A DNA stretch of 37,909 bases from Cellvibrionaceae bacterium (lineage in GTDB: Bacteria > Pseudomonadota > Gammaproteobacteria > Pseudomonadales > Cellvibrionaceae): assembly GCA_002707785.1 (NCBI GenBank), contig PANW01000088.1, positions 1 to 37,909 of the forward strand, in the 5' to 3' direction. The notes below the pieces were generated by a model. The model ran no database searches. It saw nothing but the letters and a program-made list of their open reading frames with translations, and was not told the DNA's origin. Below are positions 12,053 through 19,737 of this stretch, one piece after another; positions within the stretch are counted from its first letter, which is position 1, and each line of letters opens with the position of its first letter. A program made the position numbers and the translations under genes.

Positions 12053-12082
12053 GGTTGTGGATAATTAACCTTATCCACAACC
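12053..12082. promoter_or_regulatory. Inverted pair of perfect DnaA boxes (12-bp dyad) between atpD and atpC
   Basis: GGTTGTGGATAA (12053-12064), a 6-nt loop and TTATCCACAACC (12071-12082) make a perfect 12-bp stem. Each arm contains an exact DnaA box, reverse at 12056-12064 and forward at 12071-12079, 15 bp apart start to start. As DNA it could bind two DnaA protomers. As RNA it is a strong hairpin 18 nt before the atpC ATG that could tune atpC expression. The role is unknown. Confidence 0.75.
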
Positions 12083-12100
12083 GAGAAAGAGGCAATAGTT

Positions 12101-12523
12101 ATGGCTATGACTGTCCACTGTGACATCGTTAGCGCAGAAGAAGAAATCTTTTCCGGTTTGGTTGAGATGGTAATTGCAGCAGGTACGGAAGGTGATGTAG
12201 GTATTGCCTACGGTCACGCCCCGCTGCTGACCAGCTTACAGCCAGGCCCCATTCGTGTGATTAAGCAGGATGGTGAAGAAGAGGTTTATTACGTATCTGG
12301 CGGATACTTGGAAGTTCAGTCTTACCATGTGTCAGTATTGGCGGATACGGCTCTTCGTGCTGATGATATGGATGAAGCTGCTGCTCTCGAAGCCAAGCGT
12401 GAAGCTGAGCAAGCATTGAATAATCAAAGTGGTGACTTTGACTATTCTCGCGCTGCGACTCAGTTGGCTGAGGCCGCTGCACAACTGCGTACCATTCAAG
12501 CAATGCGTAAAAAGCTGGGTTAA
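12101..12523 (+). CDS. atpC: F0F1 ATP synthase subunit epsilon
   Basis: Stalk subunit and intrinsic ATPase inhibitor. The 140 residues match E. coli (139). The N-terminal beta-sandwich ([26 protein letters not shown] motif) is followed by two C-terminal helices (about 90-140), so the inhibitory domain is present. A GAAAGAGG precedes the ATG by about 8 nt. It ends the operon, with a strong terminator 38 bp downstream. Confidence 0.96.
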   Translation: MAMTVHCDIVSAEEEIFSGLVEMVIAAGTEGDVGIAYGHAPLLTSLQPGPIRVIKQDGEEEVYYVSGGYLEVQSYHVSVLADTALRADDMDEAAALEAKREAEQALNNQSGDFDYSRAATQLAEAAAQLRTIQAMRKKLG

Positions 12524-12560
12524 TTCAGTTTTAGACGCTTCTGAATACAGCAGCTGTATC

Positions 12561-12593
12561 AAAAAAGGGGTAGCATTCAGCTACCCTTTTTTT
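12561..12593 (+). terminator. Rho-independent terminator of the atp operon
   Basis: GGGTAGC (12568-12574), loop attca and GCTACCC (12580-12586), followed by seven T and preceded by A6. Canonical on the plus strand. The A-tract could also allow function in reverse, although no convergent gene needs it. Confidence 0.92.
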
Positions 12594-12701
12594 ATGTTTG
12601 TCCGGTAAGCCCAAATGGCATGCGCCCTAGCTTATCTCCGATGACAAATTGAGTTACCCTGTCTTCTTGAGGAAGATGGATCAACACGGAAGCTAGCCCC
12701 C

Positions 12702-14066
12702 ATGATGTTAGACATCGTTATCTTGGCCGCGGGTAAAGGTACTCGCATGAAATCCAACCTGCCCAAGGTACTGCACCCCATTGCCGGCAAACCCATGCTT
12801 GGCCATGTCATCGACTGTGCTCGACAGCTGACGGCTGACACTCAAATTACCCTAGTAGTTGGCCATGGCGCTGAGCTGGTAAAAGAACAGTACAGCGCAG
12901 CTGACGTTCATTTTGTTGAGCAAACGGAGCAACTAGGTACAGGGCACGCCGTACAGCAAGCACAGGACTCTTTGCGTGACGGGGCGATCACATTGATCCT
13001 CTATGGCGATGTGCCCTTGATCAAACCTTCTACTTTGGAAGAGCTGGTAAGCCAAGTCAGTGAGAGCTCTGTGGGCCTGCTCACCGTTCACTTAGATGAT
13101 CCTACCGGCTACGGTCGAATTGTTCGCGACGCGCAAGGCAATGTACTGGAAATTGTTGAACAAAAGGACGCCAAGCCAGAGCAATTGCTAATTGCCGAAG
13201 GTAATACTGGGGTAATCGCTGCGACCAGTAACGACTTAAAGCGCTGGCTACCGACTTTATCCAACGACAACGCACAGCAGGAATACTATCTCACTGACGT
13301 TATCTCGATGGCCCAGCGAGAGGGAAAAACCATCGCGACCCAAACCGCCTTGGATGAAAACGAAGTACTGGGTGTGAACAATCGTTTGCAGCAAGCACAG
13401 CTAGAAAGAAGCTATCAGTTGTCCCAAGCTGAAAATCTGATGATTCAGGGCGCTACCCTGCTCGATCCTAATCGTTTTGATTGCCGCGGTACGCTGGAAG
13501 TGGGCGCCGATGTAGTGATCGATGTGAATTGCATTATTGAAGGCAAAGTGACACTCGGTGACGGCGTGAAAGTTGGCGCAAACTGCCAGATTATTAACTC
13601 GACTGTCGCTGCGGGTACGGTGATTAAACCCAACAGCGTAATTGAAAGCGCGACTATTGGTGAGGACTGCGATATAGGGCCGTTTGCTCGTGTGCGTCCA
13701 GATACCGTATTGGCCAAGGGCGCAAAACTCGGCAATTTTGTTGAAACGAAAAAGTCCGTCATCGGGGTCGGCTCTAAGGTGAATCACTTAACTTACATCG
13801 GTGACGCAGAGATTGGTGATGGCGTTAATGTGGGGGCGGGAACAATCACCTGTAACTATGACGGCGTCAACAAGTCTAAAACCATTATCGGCGATGGCGC
13901 CTTCATTGGTTCCAATTCGAGTCTAGTGGCGCCGGTAACCATCGGAGCAATGGCGACGGTCGGCGCTGGTTCTACGGTATCTGCTAATGTAGGCGATGGC
14001 GAACTCGGTGTGGCGCGCGGTAAACAAAGAAATATCAGCAACTGGAAGCGTCCAACCAAAAAGTAA
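12702..14066 (+). CDS. glmU: Bifunctional UDP-GlcNAc pyrophosphorylase / GlcN-1-P acetyltransferase
   Basis: Makes UDP-GlcNAc for peptidoglycan and LPS in two steps, acetylation of glucosamine-1-P and then uridylylation. The 454 residues match the family. The N-terminal nucleotidyltransferase loop LAAGKGTRMKSNLPKVLH is at 8-25. From about residue 250 a left-handed beta-helix of hexapeptide repeats carries the acetyltransferase, with VRPDTVLAKGAKLGNFVETKKS and YIGDAEIGDGVNVGAGTITCNYDG. Two adjacent ATGs exist at 12702 and 12705. The Shine-Dalgarno is weak. It precedes glmS as in many gammaproteobacteria. Confidence 0.97.
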   Translation: MMLDIVILAAGKGTRMKSNLPKVLHPIAGKPMLGHVIDCARQLTADTQITLVVGHGAELVKEQYSAADVHFVEQTEQLGTGHAVQQAQDSLRDGAITLILYGDVPLIKPSTLEELVSQVSESSVGLLTVHLDDPTGYGRIVRDAQGNVLEIVEQKDAKPEQLLIAEGNTGVIAATSNDLKRWLPTLSNDNAQQEYYLTDVISMAQREGKTIATQTALDENEVLGVNNRLQQAQLERSYQLSQAENLMIQGATLLDPNRFDCRGTLEVGADVVIDVNCIIEGKVTLGDGVKVGANCQIINSTVAAGTVIKPNSVIESATIGEDCDIGPFARVRPDTVLAKGAKLGNFVETKKSVIGVGSKVNHLTYIGDAEIGDGVNVGAGTITCNYDGVNKSKTIIGDGAFIGSNSSLVAPVTIGAMATVGAGSTVSANVGDGELGVARGKQRNISNWKRPTKK

Positions 14067-14128
14067 CGCTCTGAACAATATTTTGAAGGCGGCGGTATGA
14101 CCGCTGCTCAATGTGGTGGAATGGAATT

Positions 14129-15949
14129 ATGTGTGGAATTGTAGGTGCGGCGGCTCAGCGTAACGTCACAAAAATTTTGGTGGAAGGTCTTAAGCGCTTG
14201 GAATATCGTGGTTACGACTCTGCCGGTATTGCCGTTCTCAGCAATGGTGAATTGGCGTTGCGCAAAGCGCTTGGCAAGGTTGCTGAGCTTGAAGCCAAGT
14301 GCATTGCCAATCCGGTTAAAGGACAGTTAGGTATCGCTCATACCCGTTGGGCAACGCACGGCAAACCGTCGGAAACCAATGCCCATCCACACTACTCTGA
14401 TCACATCGCCGTTGTGCACAATGGCATAATTGAAAACCACGCCGCACTGAGAGCGGATCTCAAAAGTAAAGGTTACGAGTTTTATTCCGAAACCGATACC
14501 GAAGTCGTCGCTCACCTTATCCACAGTCTTTATGAGTTAACAGGTTCTCTGCGCGAAGCGCTGCGTCAGGCTGTGGACGCTTTTGATGGCGCCTATGCGC
14601 TGGGTGTGATGTCCACCCGTCAACCCGATACCATCGTCTGCGCGCGCAGTGGCAGTCCGTTGGTTGTCGGTGTTGGAATCGATGAGAACTTTATCGCGTC
14701 TGATCAGCTGGCGTTACGACAAGTCACCGATCGTTTTATTTTTTTGGAAGAAGGCGACTTTGCAGAAATCACAACGTCTGCGGTATCCATCTTTACTGTG
14801 GATGGCACACCGGTTGAGCGCGACATTCAACAACTGACCGACGCTGAAGAATCTGCCGACAAAGGCGAATACCGCCATTACATGCTCAAAGAAATTCATG
14901 AGCAAACCAAAGTTCTCAACAACACGCTGCAAGGCCGTGTGAGTAAAACGGCGGTACTGGAAGAAGCGTTTGGTACCGAAGCCAAAGCAATTTTTGATCA
15001 AGTTGAGTCGGTGCAAATTCTCGCCTGTGGTACCAGTTATCATGCTGGCATGATTGCAAAATATTGGTTCGAAGATTGGGCAGGTATTCCCTGTGCGGTG
15101 GAAGTAGCCAGTGAGTTCCGCTACCGAAAAACGGTGGTCCGCCCGAATACCCTGTTTGTCAGTGTGTCTCAATCCGGCGAAACCGCCGATACTTTAGCCG
15201 CCTTGCGTGACAGTAGCGGTTATCTTGCTAGCCTCACTATATGTAACGTTGCCAACAGTTCACTGGTGCGTGAATCTGATCTCTGTTTGATGACATTGGC
15301 TGGACCAGAAATTGGTGTGGCTTCAACCAAGGCATTCACCACTCAGTTGGTGGCTCTGCAACTCTTAGTTATAGCTCTTGGTCGCCGTCACGGTTTAAGC
15401 AGTGACAAAGAAGCAGAATTGGTTACAGGCTTACATCAACTGCCAGATCTCTGCGCCGCCGTTCTGGGGTTGGATGAAGACATCCAAACCATGAGTGAGG
15501 CTTTTTCCGAAAAAAATCACTCGCTATTCTTGGGTCGTGGTGTGCAGTACCCCGTTGCACTAGAAGGCGCGCTCAAATTAAAAGAAATTTCGTATATTCA
15601 CGCTGAAGCCTACCCTGCCGGTGAACTCAAACACGGTCCCCTAGCGTTGGTCGATAGCGATATGCCGGTGGTGGCGGTTGCGCCCAATGATGAATTGTTA
15701 GAAAAATTAAAATCGAATTTGGAAGAGGTACAAGCGCGAGGTGGAAAACTGTTTGTGTTTGCCGATCAGCGTTCAGGTTTTGAAAATGACGATAGCACGA
15801 CCTTGTTAAATCTGCCTCATGTCCCGCTAAATATTGCTCCGATCATCTACACTTTGCCACTGCAACTTTTGTCCTATCATGTGGCGGTATTGAAAGGTAC
15901 CGATGTGGATCAACCTCGTAATTTGGCGAAATCTGTCACCGTAGAATAG
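14129..15949 (+). CDS. glmS: Glutamine-fructose-6-phosphate aminotransferase (isomerizing)
   Basis: First committed step of hexosamine synthesis: fructose-6-P plus glutamine gives glucosamine-6-P. The start is fixed by mechanism, since the N-terminal nucleophile Cys must follow the initiator Met, so MCGIVG at 14129 is used rather than the frame opening at 14111. The 606 residues comprise a glutaminase domain (1 to about 240) and two SIS domains (about 285-425 and 455-595, including [13 protein letters not shown] and [39 protein letters not shown]). It ends in the family tail AKSVTVE. No glmS ribozyme is seen, and none is expected in this group. Confidence 0.97.
   Translation: MCGIVGAAAQRNVTKILVEGLKRLEYRGYDSAGIAVLSNGELALRKALGKVAELEAKCIANPVKGQLGIAHTRWATHGKPSETNAHPHYSDHIAVVHNGIIENHAALRADLKSKGYEFYSETDTEVVAHLIHSLYELTGSLREALRQAVDAFDGAYALGVMSTRQPDTIVCARSGSPLVVGVGIDENFIASDQLALRQVTDRFIFLEEGDFAEITTSAVSIFTVDGTPVERDIQQLTDAEESADKGEYRHYMLKEIHEQTKVLNNTLQGRVSKTAVLEEAFGTEAKAIFDQVESVQILACGTSYHAGMIAKYWFEDWAGIPCAVEVASEFRYRKTVVRPNTLFVSVSQSGETADTLAALRDSSGYLASLTICNVANSSLVRESDLCLMTLAGPEIGVASTKAFTTQLVALQLLVIALGRRHGLSSDKEAELVTGLHQLPDLCAAVLGLDEDIQTMSEAFSEKNHSLFLGRGVQYPVALEGALKLKEISYIHAEAYPAGELKHGPLALVDSDMPVVAVAPNDELLEKLKSNLEEVQARGGKLFVFADQRSGFENDDSTTLLNLPHVPLNIAPIIYTLPLQLLSYHVAVLKGTDVDQPRNLAKSVTVE
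14517..14525 (+). promoter_or_regulatory. Exact DnaA box inside glmS
   Basis: TTATCCACA within the coding sequence. One of nine exact copies in the window. Confidence 0.5.
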
Positions 15950-15955
15950 TTGCTT

Positions 15956-15989
15956 GATAACCCCCATCACGCTTTTGTTGGGGGTTATC
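15956..15989 (+). terminator. Strong hairpin downstream of glmS, probable terminator
   Basis: GATAACCCCC (15956-15965) pairs perfectly with GGGGGTTATC (15980-15989) across a 14-nt loop, beginning 7 bp after the glmS stop. No T-run follows, so it may act with Rho or protect the 3' end. Two further small dyads follow at 15994-16009 (TAAACCA-tt-TGGTTTA) and 16009-16023 (AGCAGT-ttg-ACTGCT). Confidence 0.65.
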
Positions 15990-16102
15990 GGAATAAACCA
16001 TTTGGTTTAGCAGTTTGACTGCTTCCGTCATTTTCAATCCAGAGTTTCTTTGACATAGTCATTGCCGACTGGATAGCGTTAAAGATAATGAAGGATATTC
16101 CC

Positions 16103-16897
16103 ATGGCAATCAGCTCTGATGCCCCCGCTTTTTTTAAACTCGATGGTGATCACGGTTATGTCGGCTATGATCCGGCTCGTGGCCCTTGGTCTCCAGATTC
16201 TTGTCATGCCGGTCCGGTAACGGGAGCCATTGCACGATCGCTAGAGCGATTGGTTGCGGATAAACAATTGATCCGTTTATCGGTAGAGATTTTACGCCCC
16301 GTTCCTGTTGAGGGCTTTTATGTCGAGGCGAGCTTGAGTAAAGAAGGTCGTATGGTCACTACCGCGACGGCGAGCATCACCAATGGGTCAGGTAAGTTGA
16401 TTGCGACGGCATCGAGTCTGCATATGGCAGAGCAATCCCTGGGTGATTTGCCGTCCCATGTCGAATCCATGCCAGACATCGAGTTAGCGCAACCCGGCGA
16501 TTTTCCGATTAAACGTACCGCCCATGGATTGCCCAGTTTTAGTTCCGGCATAGAAGTGCTCTACCCGCCTGGGGAAAATGATCAACCGGGACCGACCTCT
16601 CTGTGGATGAGAACCCTGCCACTGGTTGAAGGTGAAAAGCCGTCGGCGTTTCAACAGTTATGCCCTCTCGCAGACTGTGGCAATGGTATAGCGCGCAACG
16701 CCGACGCCACCGATCTGAGTTTTATGAATCCCGATATCACCATCGTCATGCATCGCGCACCGACCAGTGAATGGCTGGGATCGATAGCGCATTCTCACTG
16801 GCAATCGACAGGGATAGGGCTCGCTCAAGCGACCTTGTTTGACACCGAAGGGGCTATTGGTTCCGCCATGCAAACCTTACTGTTGCAAAAGTACTGA
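16103..16897 (+). CDS. Thioesterase family protein (TesB-like, 4HBT_3 double hotdog)
   Basis: Likely acyl-CoA thioesterase of the TesB-related 4HBT_3 family, cytosolic, substrate unknown. With the start at ATG 16103 it has 264 residues. The N-terminal hotdog carries RGPWSPDSCHAGPVTGAIARSLERL (about 27-51), a hallmark of the group, followed by LSVEILRPVPV and the TATASITNGSGKLIATASS strand pair. The C-terminal half (about 120-264) fits the second hotdog, with LCPLADCGNGIA and NPDITIVMHR. AAGGA lies 7 nt before ATG 16103. The earlier ATG 16088 lacks a ribosome site. It probably has its own promoter, with a perfect TTGACA at 16050-16055 but a weak minus-10. Confidence 0.75.
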   Translation: MAISSDAPAFFKLDGDHGYVGYDPARGPWSPDSCHAGPVTGAIARSLERLVADKQLIRLSVEILRPVPVEGFYVEASLSKEGRMVTTATASITNGSGKLIATASSLHMAEQSLGDLPSHVESMPDIELAQPGDFPIKRTAHGLPSFSSGIEVLYPPGENDQPGPTSLWMRTLPLVEGEKPSAFQQLCPLADCGNGIARNADATDLSFMNPDITIVMHRAPTSEWLGSIAHSHWQSTGIGLAQATLFDTEGAIGSAMQTLLLQKY

Positions 16898-16978
16898 TCG
16901 AGTATTGGTTTTTTGGGTTAACTATCCTAAAAAGCACTTCGATTTATTCATTCAACGTGTTGATCAAGGATGATCGCC

Positions 16979-17869
16979 ATGACTGCATTCCCGTTTCAAA
17001 CTCAATTGCTCGTCTGTTGTCGATTGCTGTGTGTTGTTTGTATTTTTGTGTCAGAAACACTTTCGGCGACAAGCCAACCGAAATTACTACTGGCCAACAC
17101 CTATCAACCTGACATCATCGTCGATGATTACTGGATCAGTGAAAAGTACGATGGTTTTCGCGCCTTCTGGGACGGTGAATCTCTATGGTCACGTCAAGGA
17201 AACAAGTTCGAGGCACCGTCCTGGTTTATCAAGGGATTCCCACCACAACCACTCGATGGTGAGTTGTGGATTGGTCGGCAACAATTTGAGCTGCTCGCAT
17301 CCACGGTTAGTCGAGCAAAGGCCCATGAAGGTTGGCGCAAGGTGAGCTTCATGGTTTTTGATTTACCGGGTTCCTCACAACCATTCTCTGAGCGGTTAGA
17401 AATACTGCAGGTGTTGATATCGGGTAGCGCCTCTCCTTATCTGAAAGCGGTTCCACAATTTCGTCTCTCCACTCATGATCAACTATTGCAGGAACTGGAA
17501 CGACGGGTGGCCGCAGGTGCAGAAGGTTTGATGTTGCACCACGGAGAATCCTATTATCGCAGTGGCCGCTCTTCTTATTTGCTAAAACTCAAACCGCTGC
17601 AAGATGCAGAAGCCAAAGTACTGCAGCATCTACCTGGGAAAGGAAAGTACCACTCCATGCTGGGATCTTTATTGGTCGAATTACCTAATGGTTTACAGTT
17701 TCGGCTCGGGACTGGCTTTACCGATGCACAGCGACAAACACCGCCGGCGGTGGGAGCCATTGTCACCTTTCAATACTCTGGGTTAACGCGACGAGGAATT
17801 CCTCGCTTTGCTCGTTTTCATCGACAGAGATTTGATGTTGATTGGGACACACTAAAAACCGATCAGTGA
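16979..17869 (+). CDS. Exported ATP-dependent DNA ligase (LigE type)
   Basis: Minimal ATP-dependent DNA ligase of the bacterial LigE group, which seals nicks through a lysyl-AMP intermediate. It has 296 residues from ATG 16979 (AAGGA 8 nt upstream); ATG 16970 overlaps that ribosome site. Counting from 16979, a hydrophobic leader (about 9-27) ending near LSA-TS predicts export. Motif I is EKYDGFR with nucleophile Lys56, then LDGELW (motif III), FMVFDLPG (IIIa), GAEGLMLH (IV) and YLLKLKP (V). A small OB-fold follows with GTGFTDAQR. A periplasmic ligase in the LigE group has been linked to biofilm or DNA uptake in Neisseria, but the role here is unproven. It converges on the DJ-1 gene 21 bp away. 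Confidence 0.88.
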   Translation: MTAFPFQTQLLVCCRLLCVVCIFVSETLSATSQPKLLLANTYQPDIIVDDYWISEKYDGFRAFWDGESLWSRQGNKFEAPSWFIKGFPPQPLDGELWIGRQQFELLASTVSRAKAHEGWRKVSFMVFDLPGSSQPFSERLEILQVLISGSASPYLKAVPQFRLSTHDQLLQELERRVAAGAEGLMLHHGESYYRSGRSSYLLKLKPLQDAEAKVLQHLPGKGKYHSMLGSLLVELPNGLQFRLGTGFTDAQRQTPPAVGAIVTFQYSGLTRRGIPRFARFHRQRFDVDWDTLKTDQ

Positions 17870-17890
17870 TTCATTTGTTCAACATTTTAT

Positions 17891-18520
17891 TCACTCTGAA
17901 GCCTCAGCCTGCTGGGGCCAATCAAACTCCATTTGTCGCGCCGTTGCTTGCGCTAGGAGCTGGTCTTGAATTTGACTGAGCAAAAACAAACTCATATCGA
18001 TTCCCGCCGAGATTCCGCCGGAGCTTACAATTCGTGGTTGGTGTTCGGCAACATCCACCCAGCGCCGGTCTGTCAACACGCTCAGATGAGGAAATTGTTG
18101 CTGTAGATCGGTTTGGTCCTGCCAGTGAGTAGTTACCGGTAGTTGATCAATCACTCCTGCTTGAGCTAAGAGAAAGACACCGGTGCAGACGGAAGCCAAA
18201 TTAATGACTTGTCGAGACTGCTGCTGCAACCAGGCTTGTAGGTTGTGATTGTGCATGACATGGGTATGAACACCACCAGCGACAATCAATGTATCCAAGG
18301 GAGGATGTTGATCGATGGAGTAATGCGGAGTTACTGTAAAGCCACCTCTGGCGTTGACGGGCTTTTGCTCTTCAGCGATTAGCACGACTTCCAAAGGCGT
18401 GTCGGTCGAAGACTGCAGTCGCGCGGCAGTCGAGAAAACTTCAAAAGGTCCGGCAAAGTCGAGCACTTCGGCATCGGTATAGATAAGAATACCTACGCGA
18501 TGGCAGTTAATGTTATCCAC
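17891..18520 (-). CDS. DJ-1/PfpI family protein, isonitrile hydratase-like
   Basis: Cysteine-containing alpha/beta protein of the DJ-1/PfpI (class I glutaminase-like) superfamily. The 209 residues begin VGILIYTDAEVLDFAGPFEVF, with the AGG turn at about 81-83 and the nucleophile elbow VCTGVFLLAQAG with Cys112. A later SSGGISAGIDMSLFLL segment is typical of the isonitrile-hydratase/FtrA subgroup. It has no helix-turn-helix domain, so it is an enzyme-like stand-alone version. It starts at GTG with AGAGG 7 nt upstream, and the start codon lies inside a DnaA box. It lies 137 bp downstream of hexR on the same strand. Substrate unknown. Confidence 0.8.
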   Translation of the reverse strand: MDNINCHRVGILIYTDAEVLDFAGPFEVFSTAARLQSSTDTPLEVVLIAEEQKPVNARGGFTVTPHYSIDQHPPLDTLIVAGGVHTHVMHNHNLQAWLQQQSRQVINLASVCTGVFLLAQAGVIDQLPVTTHWQDQTDLQQQFPHLSVLTDRRWVDVAEHQPRIVSSGGISAGIDMSLFLLSQIQDQLLAQATARQMEFDWPQQAEASE

Positions 18521-18521
18521 A
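18513..18521 (+). promoter_or_regulatory. Exact DnaA box over the DJ-1-like gene start
   Basis: TTATCCACA overlaps the GTG start codon of the minus-strand DJ-1/PfpI gene (GTGGATAAC). It could be bound by DnaA or be coincidental with the coding constraint. Confidence 0.45.
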
Positions 18522-18620
18522 GGTTAACCTCTAGTGCGTGTTTTTCTCACAAATCGATTAATTCCCCCTAAGTTCACACCTAAAAAATGGCTTAGAACAG
18601 CCTCAACAAGGGACGAAGGC

Positions 18621-18654
18621 AATAATTAGCTGTACAAATAAACAGTTAATTATT
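18621..18654. repeat. 13-bp AT-rich inverted repeat after hexR
   Basis: AATAATTAGCTGT (18621-18633) and ACAGTTAATTATT (18642-18654) are complementary at 12 of 13 positions with an 8-nt loop. The arms end 3 bp from the hexR stop codon. No T-run follows on the minus strand. It may be an operator, an mRNA 3'-end stem or a partial terminator before the DJ-1 gene. Confidence 0.5.
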
Positions 18655-18657
18655 ACA

Positions 18658-19521
18658 TTAACGCTTGTCTTCCGGCTGGATACGAAGGGAGCGAAGGCCT
18701 TGTTTGAGTTTAAACAGGTGATCCTGTAAATCAGAGCCCTTGCGCTGTGCGACACCAATGGCCAGCACATCGATAACCACCAAATGTGCGATACGTGAAG
18801 ATAAGGGGGTGTATATCTCAATGTCCTCTTCCACGTCCACGACTATGGGAATGGTGGCATTTTGAATAACAGGGGTGCCACTGGGGGCAATGGCGATGAC
18901 GATACCGCCCGCTTGTTTCACCATATCCATCGAGTGCAGTAGAGCTTTGGTTCGCCCGCTTTGGGAGATCGCGACTATGACGTCGCCTGGCTGCATGGAC
19001 ATGGCCGACATATTTTGAATATGCGGATCGGAATGGGCGGCTGTCGCCAGTTGTAGGCGGAAAAACTTGTGCTGAGCATCGGCAGCGACAGCGCCGGATG
19101 CCCCAAAACCATAGAACTCTACGCGATTGGCATTACAGATGGAGGATACGGCGTGTTCGAGCAGAGATGGATCCAGCCTGTCGCGCACCTGCAGTAAGGT
19201 ATCAATGGTTGAATCAAACACCTTGTGGGTAAAGTCAGCGATTGAATCTTCGTCAGTGACAGCGATTTGGCCGAAGCTTGGGCTTGAGGCCAGCTGCTGG
19301 GCAAGATTGAGTTTGAAATCTTGAAAGCCATCACAACCAATAGCGCGACAGAAGCGCACCACAGTGGGTTCACTGACCTCGGCTTTTTGGGCTAAGTCGA
19401 CGATGCGCATATGGATAATATCGGTGGGGTTGCGCAGTACATAATCGGCAACCTTGCGCTCTGATTTGCGCATTATCTCTAGGGCTTCACTGATTCGGCT
19501 GGTAAGTTCGGCGGGTTTCAC
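18658..19521 (-). CDS. hexR: RpiR-family transcriptional regulator, HexR-like
   Basis: Sugar-phosphate-responsive regulator of central carbon metabolism; HexR classically binds KDPG. The 287 residues comprise an N-terminal HTH_6 domain (1 to about 77, with LAQKAEVSEPTVVRFCRAIGCDGFQDFKLNLAQ) and a SIS domain (about 110-255, with FGASGAVAADAQHKFFRL and ISQSGRTKALLHSM). Starts at GTG with AGGAA about 9 nt upstream. It is divergent from uvrD across 216 bp containing a HexR-like palindrome, suggesting autoregulation. Unusually, no Entner-Doudoroff gene (zwf, edd, eda) is nearby, so the target set is not visible here. Confidence 0.85.
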   Translation of the reverse strand: MKPAELTSRISEALEIMRKSERKVADYVLRNPTDIIHMRIVDLAQKAEVSEPTVVRFCRAIGCDGFQDFKLNLAQQLASSPSFGQIAVTDEDSIADFTHKVFDSTIDTLLQVRDRLDPSLLEHAVSSICNANRVEFYGFGASGAVAADAQHKFFRLQLATAAHSDPHIQNMSAMSMQPGDVIVAISQSGRTKALLHSMDMVKQAGGIVIAIAPSGTPVIQNATIPIVVDVEEDIEIYTPLSSRIAHLVVIDVLAIGVAQRKGSDLQDHLFKLKQGLRSLRIQPEDKR

Positions 19522-19589
19522 AGTCGCAGGTTCCTAAGGATCGATCGGTTGACGTTATTGCCATTAAGCTTTTGAGGAGCTTTTCGACA

Positions 19590-19619
19590 GTGACAAGCTG
19601 ACGTTGGGCCTAGTATAAA
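19590..19619 (+). promoter_or_regulatory. Candidate promoter in the hexR-uvrD gap
   Basis: GTGACA (19590-19595), 18 bp, TATAAA (19614-19619) on the plus strand, directed toward uvrD. On the minus strand TATACT (19617-19612) could serve hexR, but its minus-35 is poor. The two minus-10 boxes overlap. Confidence 0.45.
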
Positions 19620-19647
19620 AAATTATGTAGTAAACGCCCATTGTTTT

Positions 19648-19662
19648 TGTAAATTTGCTACA
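19648..19662. promoter_or_regulatory. HexR-like operator TGTA-N7-TACA
   Basis: The 15-bp site TGTAAATTTGCTACA has the outer TGTA...TACA symmetry of gammaproteobacterial HexR operators. It lies 126 bp upstream of the hexR start codon in the divergent region. Autoregulation by HexR is the simplest reading. Confidence 0.55.
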
Positions 19663-19689
19663 TATCCGAGCTGGATATTTCGCTAAGCG

Positions 19690-19709
19690 CCTCATTTCTG
19701 AGGTTTTTT
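19690..19709 (+). terminator. Small terminator-like hairpin just upstream of uvrD
   Basis: CCTCA-tttc-TGAGG (19690-19703) followed by six T (19704-19709) on the plus strand. It sits between the candidate promoter and the uvrD start, so it would attenuate the uvrD leader or end a short untranslated RNA of about 80 nt. The stem is short (5 bp), so confidence is moderate. Confidence 0.5.
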
Positions 19710-19737
19710 ACGGTTTTTTGTTGGTAGAATGACCCCC

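Noticed and set aside
14111-14128. Six-residue extension of GlmS
   Set aside because: The catalytic Cys must be residue 2, which fixes the start at 14129.
19522-19737. LexA/SOS box in front of uvrD
   Set aside because: No CTGT-N8-ACAG match seen; the T-rich run is better explained by the small hairpin with its U-tail.
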